DNA of 64,000 nt. Origin: Alnus glutinosa (lineage: Eukaryota; Streptophyta; Magnoliopsida; Fagales; Betulaceae). The position numbers and the translations under genes were made by a program. The stretch covers positions 934,001 through 998,000 of the forward strand of contig NC_084892.1 of assembly GCF_958979055.1 (NCBI RefSeq), written 5' to 3'. The notes beneath the pieces were generated by a model. It was not told the origin of the DNA. It searched no databases and saw only the letters and a list, made by a program, of their open reading frames with translations. Below, piece by piece: positions 60,364 to 64,000 of the stretch (within the stretch, counting starts at the first letter, position 1; each line of letters starts with the position of its first letter).

Positions 60364-61806
60364 ATGGCTTCCCAAATTCACTTTCTTCTTGTTCCGCTAA
60401 TGTCCCAAAGCCATCTCATTCCCTTCACAGACATGGCCAAACTACTTGCACGCCGTGGCCTAAAGGTTACTATTATCCTTACACCCCTTAATGCAGCCCG
60501 GCTCAACACAATCCTTGATCAAGCAAAAGCCTCCAACCTCAACATTCAATTCCTTTCACTACCGTTTCCTTGCCAACAAGCTGGCTTGCCTGAAGGGTGC
60601 GAGAACATGGACACCCTCCCATCTCCCGACTTAGTTCCACAATTTTTTGAAGCAAGTAACATGCTGCAAAAACCACTAGAGAAGTGGCTAGAAGAGTTAG
60701 AACATTCTAGGCCTAGCTGCATTATTTCTGACATATGTCTTCCTTGGACCTCAGATCTCTCTCGCAGGTTCAAGATTCCAAGGTTTGTCTTCCATGGAAT
60801 ATCTTGCTTCACTCTCTTGTGCTCTCACAACATATCTCGCTCCAAGGTGCTCGAGACACTCAAATCTGACTCGGAGTCATTTTTGGTGCCCAACATGCCA
60901 GATAGAACTGAATTCACCATGGCCCAGCTGCCTGAAACAATGAAACAAATTTCGGGTGACTTGAGTGATCTTATGGACCAATTTAAAGCTGCTGAGCTTT
61001 CGGCACAAGGGATATTGGTGAACACTTTTGAAGAGTTGGAGCCAAGGTACGTTAAAGAATACCAGAAAGTGGTTGAGAAGATTTGGTGCATCGGACCCTT
61101 ATCTTTATGTAACAAGTCCTCCATTGATGAGCCGGAGTGCATGAGGTGGCTCGATTCAATGAAGCTCAACTCTGTCATTTACGTTTGTTTTGGTAGTCTC
61201 TGCCACTTGTTAGCTTCACAATTAGTTGAGCTTGCTTTGGGCTTAGAAGCATCCAACCGTCCATTCATTTGGGTTGTTAGGAAAGGAGATTACTCTACAG
61301 AATTAGAAAAATGGTTATTGGAAGAAAAGTTTGAAAAGAGGATTGAAGGGAGGGGTCTTATAATTCGAGGATGGGCGCCACAAGTTCCAATATTATCCCA
61401 TCCAGCCATTGGAGGGTTCTTAACGCACTGTGGATGGAATTCAACACTAGAAGGAATAAGCGCCGGCTTGCCGATGATAACATGGCCTATGTTTGCTGAG
61501 CAGTTCTACAATGAGAAGTTGCTTGCCCGAGTGTTGAGGATTGGTGTGAGGGTGGGAGTCCAAGCTTGTGTGAAGCGGGGGGTAGAAGAGAAGCCTGGTG
61601 TGTTTGTGAAGAGGGAGGACGTAAAGAAGGCTATAGAGCAGTTGATGGATGAAGGTGAGGAAGGAGAAGAAAGAAGAAAGAGAGCTAGAGATCTTGGAGG
61701 GATGGCTAAGAGGGCAGTTGAAGAAGGGGGATCCTCTTACATGAACGTGACATCGTTGATCCAACATATCAGGGAACAAGTCAGTCATGAGGTATCAAGC
61801 AAATAA
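60364..61806 (+). CDS. UDP-glycosyltransferase UGT-J (UGT73-like), complete
   Basis: A single-exon gene of 480 residues, starting MASQIHFLLV. It lacks the few extra residues that the other copies have after the start, so the catalytic His is residue 17, in SQSH (Ser replaces the usual Gly before it). The catalytic Asp is residue 123 (IISDICLPW). The PSPG box [15 protein letters not shown] to FAEQ is complete. The linker before KEYQKVVEKIWCIGPLSLCN is shorter than in the others (KSSIDEPEC follows at once), so the RGNKAS part is missing. It is the most distinct intact copy of the array. Its 5' part and promoter are duplicated in UGT-I. Cytosolic; acceptor unknown. Confidence 0.94.
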   Translation: MASQIHFLLVPLMSQSHLIPFTDMAKLLARRGLKVTIILTPLNAARLNTILDQAKASNLNIQFLSLPFPCQQAGLPEGCENMDTLPSPDLVPQFFEASNMLQKPLEKWLEELEHSRPSCIISDICLPWTSDLSRRFKIPRFVFHGISCFTLLCSHNISRSKVLETLKSDSESFLVPNMPDRTEFTMAQLPETMKQISGDLSDLMDQFKAAELSAQGILVNTFEELEPRYVKEYQKVVEKIWCIGPLSLCNKSSIDEPECMRWLDSMKLNSVIYVCFGSLCHLLASQLVELALGLEASNRPFIWVVRKGDYSTELEKWLLEEKFEKRIEGRGLIIRGWAPQVPILSHPAIGGFLTHCGWNSTLEGISAGLPMITWPMFAEQFYNEKLLARVLRIGVRVGVQACVKRGVEEKPGVFVKREDVKKAIEQLMDEGEEGEERRKRARDLGGMAKRAVEEGGSSYMNVTSLIQHIREQVSHEVSSK

Positions 61807-63571
61807 AAGGAATTTCAATTCCTCTATGATTTCTTATATATACAGTACTCATTTCCTCGTCTCTTTGGAAACTTGGACTGCCCTCAATGGCCGCTAGGCC
61901 CGCTACCACCCGTTCGACGGGCAGTTTTCCATCTATATTTAATTATCCCTTTTAGATCTCCCCTTGACAGAGGAAAAGGCCCCTCTTGGTAGATTTTTTG
62001 TAGCCTCCCTTTTGATAGGCTATTTGGTAAAAAAAAAAAAAAAAGGGTTCACAAGTACTGTATGCCTCCTTTGCTCTGAAAAAATAAATAAGCGTGTGCG
62101 TTCTTTTTGTTGAAAATGGATGTGCTTAATTTTGGTCACTTCGAAAAATCCACAGGGAACATCATGGTAGACTGGTGGCACATTTGGTCCAAAAAAAATA
62201 AAATTAGTAATGTCATTCCTCTTGTAATGTACTGATTCAAATCACCAGTACTGCTAGCTCTTACGTCACTCTCGATCACGATAAGAAGCAATAAAAAAGA
62301 GAACGAGACAACATACAAAGAAGGGCACACCAAATTTCATGAACAATTTGTTAGCTATATATAATTAAATGCTATTAATTAAGCTGGTAAATAAGCGGCG
62401 AAATAATTAATTATATAAATACTTTTAGTTATTAATTTGTAACATTTATTTAAATGGAGTGAAAAAACCTTCAAAGAGTTAGCAAACAGAAATTTAGAGA
62501 GACTTCTACATATTGAATGTTGTACCGATGAAATACACAAATTCTTTATTTATAAGCTAAGTCAGGGATTTTCAAAATTAATATACACCGTCATTGATCC
62601 TCCCATCAAGAAATAATTAATTAATTAAATTGATTTGATATCAATTTACAAATTAATGTCAATGACAATTAATTTGATTTGATTCCATTAGTAATTTAAT
62701 TATATTAAATTACTATACTGTACACCGTATATGCAACTTATTATTAAATATAATAAATCATATATACATGTGGTATATAAGTCATATATAGAAGATAAAT
62801 CTTACATTCTCCCACTTGACATGTATGACACATGTCCTCATGGTGTTAAGTTCTTTAATGTCGCTACCTACTTATGGAACCCCCCACCACTCAGCTAAGA
62901 AATTTTCCACATAAATCATAGCGGTAAAACCATTATATGATAGGTCATCACTTTCATGTATTACAATGTGTAACAGTCTTTATATAAGCATTATATGGGT
63001 AATTAGTTTTTATGAATGAACTTCTTATAAGTTAATAATTTCATATCTATATGCCAAATTGAGAGAATTTAAACAAAAATGAATTAATGAGTTTCATATG
63101 ACTTTATACTTTTTTAAACGGTAGACTTTTAGTCATGAGATTCACAGTCATTAATTCAGTACTTATATACTCAATAGACACTTTATATCTCTTAATGTTC
63201 TCTCTCGTATATATTGAAATACTTGATATCGATATATTTACTTTTGTTTCTACTCATTATTCTAATAAAAGATAACTTAAAGTAAAATTATCGCATAATA
63301 TTTTTATAGTCTAACCGTAAAATATTCGACAATCTTGAGATCAACCTTTAACAAAATGTCCCTTCCATATATCATGCATGTATATGTAGTGAATTCATAG
63401 TATATAATAATTTTAATTTTTATGGTAGACGTAGCAACTTTAGTCTACTTATTGCATCTCTAGAATATAACCTTTTAACAATAAAATAAAATAAAATAAA
63501 ATAAAATAAAATATCATGGAATAGACTTTTTACCCTCTCCGAGAGACATAAAATTTTCTCCTACCCCCGCT
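61807..63571. other. AT-rich spacer after UGT-J
   Basis: About 61870-62043 ends in an A run after TTTTGATAGGC and could be a small retroposon. About 62800-62900 contains TTACATTCTCCCACTTGACA, a phrase I associate with plant LTR elements, but no borders are visible. A (AAAAT)n run lies at 63481-63512. I see no gene. Confidence 0.4.
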
Positions 63572-63955
63572 TCACCAAACTGATTTATCTCCTTTTGCCT
63601 TGCGTTACGCTTAACATATTCTGATTCCAACTCCTCAAAAACTATTGACCACTGCCACGCCATAAGCTCTTTCCCCAGAAGCTCTTATATTTGCATGAAG
63701 ATCTCCAAAATCATGCATGCTTGGATTAAAGCCCGATGGCAGTTGTGCTTTAGTCAATTCAATTGGATCAGGTAAACCAGGCACAGTAAAGGGCTGATCT
63801 GAACCATGCAGAGACAGTACTCTCGAGGACCTTGGATGATGGGGGTAGATTATGACAGCACAAAAGATCGAAACAACTTGTCCCATCAAACAAAACTCTT
63901 GGTATATGAAACTCGTCGGCAACGTACATCAGCTGCTGCAACGGGGTTGTTTGTT
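63572..63955 (-). pseudogene. UGT-K, internal fragment of a UGT-E-like gene, inverted
   Basis: On the minus strand this matches UGT-E from about its ADVADKFHIPR segment (35655) to DKSVW (36000), for example GSDQPFTVPGLPD, QLPSGFNPSMHDF and RASGERAYGV. There are small insertions and deletions that shift the frame (near 63640, 63780-63830 and 63925). The start, the catalytic His and the PSPG box are absent. It is the only UGT sequence on the minus strand, so a copy of E was moved and turned around. Confidence 0.88.
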
Positions 63956-64000
63956 AAGGGAGGGTACAATACCGAATAGTGGGATACTGTATATATAATT

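Noticed and set aside
62250-62275. GCTCTTACGTCAC word, like the shared UGT promoter block
   Set aside because: Only about 13 bases match, with no further promoter or gene homology nearby; chance is likely.

Overview
The window is nuclear DNA of a flowering plant, very probably a woody eudicot of the rosid group. I base this on spliced plant genes with GT-AG introns, an AT-rich repeat-filled background, and L1 LINE, hAT, Mutator-like (MULE), PIF/Harbinger-like, Ty1/copia and Ty3/gypsy remains. I cannot name the species.

The main content is a head-to-tail array of family 1 UDP-glycosyltransferases (UGTs) on the plus strand, most like group D / UGT73C. Seven copies look complete: UGT-A 5894-7351, UGT-B 13407-14921, UGT-D 33275-34780, UGT-E 35234-36745, UGT-F 43104-44825 (one intron), UGT-G 46237-47808 (one intron) and UGT-J 60364-61806. 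Broken or partial copies lie at about 4790-4900 (relic), 28019-30736 (C), 49159-49664 and 56240-56775 (H and H'), 51088-51393 (I), 54266-54491 (G' tail) and 63572-63955 (K, minus strand). A promoter with no gene behind it lies near 25385-25560.

Layout: 1-1996 is an L1 LINE in an intron of a HEAT-repeat gene whose last five exons are 2111-3744. UGT-A with its 3' flank follows (5.9-12.3 kb), then UGT-B with its flank (12.3-18.7 kb). Region 18.7-25.2 kb is an island of captured gene fragments (VARICOSE/EDC4, Mg-chelatase CHLD and a PPR gene) mixed with DNA transposons. The ghost promoter, UGT-C, UGT-D and UGT-E fill 25.4-36.7 kb. A 5.0-kb Pack-MULE with 9-bp target duplications and PRMT1 exons separates E from F (36.8-41.8 kb). 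UGT-F and UGT-G follow, then a duplicated block (about 47.6-50.9 kb and 54.3-60.2 kb). A fossil Ty3/gypsy fragment sits where one half of that duplication was deleted. UGT-J and a little inverted UGT fragment close the window.

The UGTs probably act on related small molecules (flavonoids, triterpenoids, cytokinins or brassinosteroids are the known UGT73C range), moving a sugar from a UDP-sugar, most likely glucose. The sequence does not fix the acceptor. The array grew by repeated tandem duplication of promoter-gene-flank units, so many transposon insertions can be ordered in time against empty sites in sister copies.

The observation I find most unusual is that the introns of UGT-F and UGT-G, at different codons in genes whose neighbours are intronless, share sequence.
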